Of a DNA stretch of 64,000 nucleotides, positions 63,026 through 64,000 are shown piece after piece; the stretch's first letter is position 1, and every line of letters starts with the position of its first letter. The stretch lies in assembly GCF_023100845.1 (NCBI RefSeq), contig NZ_CP095864.1, positions 2,418,001 to 2,482,000 of the forward strand, read 5' to 3'. Under the pieces are notes generated by a model, which did no database searches, was not told where the DNA came from, and saw nothing but the letters and a program-made list of their open reading frames with translations. The stretch is from Gordonia sp. PP30. GTDB lineage: Bacteria; Actinomycetota; Actinomycetes; Mycobacteriales; Mycobacteriaceae. The translations under genes were made by a program, and so were the position numbers.

Positions 63026-64000
63026 ATGGACGGCTCAATGGTGATCATCGGTGGCGGTCTGGCCGCGGCGAAGTCCGCTGAAGCGCTCCGGGAGCGAGGG
63101 TTCGACGGCGCGATCTCGGTGGTCGCCGCCGAACATCATCTCCCCTACGAACGACCGCCGCTCTCCAAGGACTTCCTGGCCGGCAAGGCCGAGCGATCGT
63201 CGGTCTTCCCGCACGACGGCGACTGGTACGCCCGGCACCGGGTCGACGTGCACACCGGTGTCCGCGCCACCAAGATCGACCGCGACGGCCGCTTCGTCAT
63301 CCTCGACGACGGTTCCGCGCTCCACTACGACAAGCTGATCCTCGCCACCGGCTCGTCGCCCCGCCGCTTCCTCGGCGACCCGGACGTCGCCTATCTCCGG
63401 ACACTCGACGACTCCGAGCGGCTGCGCACCTACCTCGGTGACGGCAGACGCCTGGTGGTGGTCGGCGCCGGATGGATCGGCCTGGAGGTGGCCGCCACCG
63501 CCCTGCAGGCCGGCACCGAGGTCACCGTCATCGAACCGCAGCCGCTGCCGCTGGCCGGGATCCTCGGCGACCGGGTCGCCGAGGTGATCGCCGATCTGCA
63601 TCGGGGCCACGGCGTCGACCTGCGGCTCGATACCGGGGTCGACAGCATCGCGGTCGGCGACGCACCCGGCGGCACGGTGGTCACCGACGACGGCACGTCG
63701 CTGGCGGCAGACGTGATCCTGGTCGGGATCGGCGCCGTCCCGGAGGTCGCCCTCGCCACCGACGCCGGCCTGTCGGTGAGCAACGGGGTGGACGTCGACG
63801 GCGGACTGCGCACATCGGACCCGAACATCTTCGCCGTCGGGGACATCGCGAATCAGGAGCATCCGCTGTTCGGCCGCCTCCGGGTGGAGCACTGGGCCAC
63901 CGCGCTCAACCAGCCCGCCGTGGCCGCGGCCAATGCGCTCGGGCACGACGAGACCTACGACCGGCTGCCGTACTTCTTCACCGACCAGTACGACTTCGGG
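63026..64000 (+). CDS. FAD-dependent ferredoxin reductase-type oxidoreductase, 3' end missing
   Basis: First 325 residues of a pyridine-nucleotide-disulfide-fold flavoprotein. FAD site MVIIGGGLAAAKSAEALRERG, the PPLSKDFL motif of the rhodocoxin/putidaredoxin reductase group, LILATGSSPRRF, NAD(P)H site RLVVVGAGWIGLEVAATALQAG, and FAD ribityl site IFAVGDIAN. Passes electrons from NAD(P)H to a ferredoxin, often for a cytochrome P450 or dioxygenase; the partner is not in the window. The C-terminal dimer/lid region runs beyond base 64000. Confidence 0.93.
   Translation, partial: MDGSMVIIGGGLAAAKSAEALRERGFDGAISVVAAEHHLPYERPPLSKDFLAGKAERSSVFPHDGDWYARHRVDVHTGVRATKIDRDGRFVILDDGSALHYDKLILATGSSPRRFLGDPDVAYLRTLDDSERLRTYLGDGRRLVVVGAGWIGLEVAATALQAGTEVTVIEPQPLPLAGILGDRVAEVIADLHRGHGVDLRLDTGVDSIAVGDAPGGTVVTDDGTSLAADVILVGIGAVPEVALATDAGLSVSNGVDVDGGLRTSDPNIFAVGDIANQEHPLFGRLRVEHWATALNQPAVAAANALGHDETYDRLPYFFTDQYDFG

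Overview
The window is about 70 % G+C, densely coded and full of 1- to 10-base gene overlaps. Its gene order follows the chromosome of mycolic-acid actinobacteria (Mycobacteriales): hflX-dapF-miaA, miaB-gluABCD-recX-recA, pspA-clgR-pgsA-argA, ftsK-rnj-dapA-thyX, dfrA-thyA, dapB, pnp-rpsO-ribF-mntR, truB-pptT. The overall protein character suggests Gordonia or a close relative. That genus call is an inference from family resemblance, because no rRNA is present. I see no rRNA, tRNA, CRISPR array, prophage or insertion sequence.

Layout. 0-3.3 kb: end of a fructose PTS operon (fruK, fused IIABC permease, HPr). 3.3-4.0 kb: a less GC-rich VapBC toxin-antitoxin pair. 4-13 kb: hflX, dapF, miaA and a conserved unknown, then a DUF349 protein, two envelope proteins and miaB. 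13-16.4 kb: glutamate ABC importer gluABCD. 16.3-21.4 kb: recX/recA, DUF3046, a glycosyltransferase, pspA, clgR, pgsA. 21.5-30 kb: argA-type acetyltransferase, a TerC-family membrane protein behind a manganese riboswitch, ftsK, RNase J, dapA, thyX. 30-45 kb: accessory enzymes (VOC proteins, secreted tyrosine phosphatase, HMG-CoA-lyase-like/CoA-transferase cassette, AlkX-like glycosylase) around thyA-dfrA, then dapB. 45-51.5 kb: amidase/MarR divergent from an MFS exporter, a Tat-exported ceramidase-like protein and a GNAT. 51.6-64 kb: pnp, rpsO, ribF, mntR, a secreted lipase, truB, an acyltransferase-SGNH protein, pptT, a metallophosphoesterase and the start of a ferredoxin-reductase-like flavoprotein.

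How genes connect. Lysine/peptidoglycan synthesis is represented by dapA, dapB and dapF. Thymidylate synthesis has both the folate-consuming ThyA with DfrA and the flavin-dependent ThyX. DNA damage is represented by recA/recX, a LexA-type box, a RecA-NDp-type promoter and ClgR, the regulator family tied to that promoter type in mycobacteria. Manganese is represented twice, by a yybP-ykoY-type riboswitch in front of the TerC gene and by an MntR/SirR-type regulator 33 kb away.

The most general signal is promoter grammar. At least twenty operon-head genes carry a TANNNT hexamer exactly 6-8 bases before the start codon and no convincing ribosome binding site, which is the signature of leaderless transcripts. 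This also fixes several start codons. The window is mostly conserved core genome and I did not find a clearly new defence or biosynthetic system. The best leads are the riboswitch with its built-in Shine-Dalgarno-sequestering stem, the leaderless pattern, a cluster of GGTCACCA/CCCGGGGAT repeats at 35.4-35.6 kb, tandem MarR-type operators at 47.1 kb, and a frameshifted small membrane-protein gene at 41 kb.
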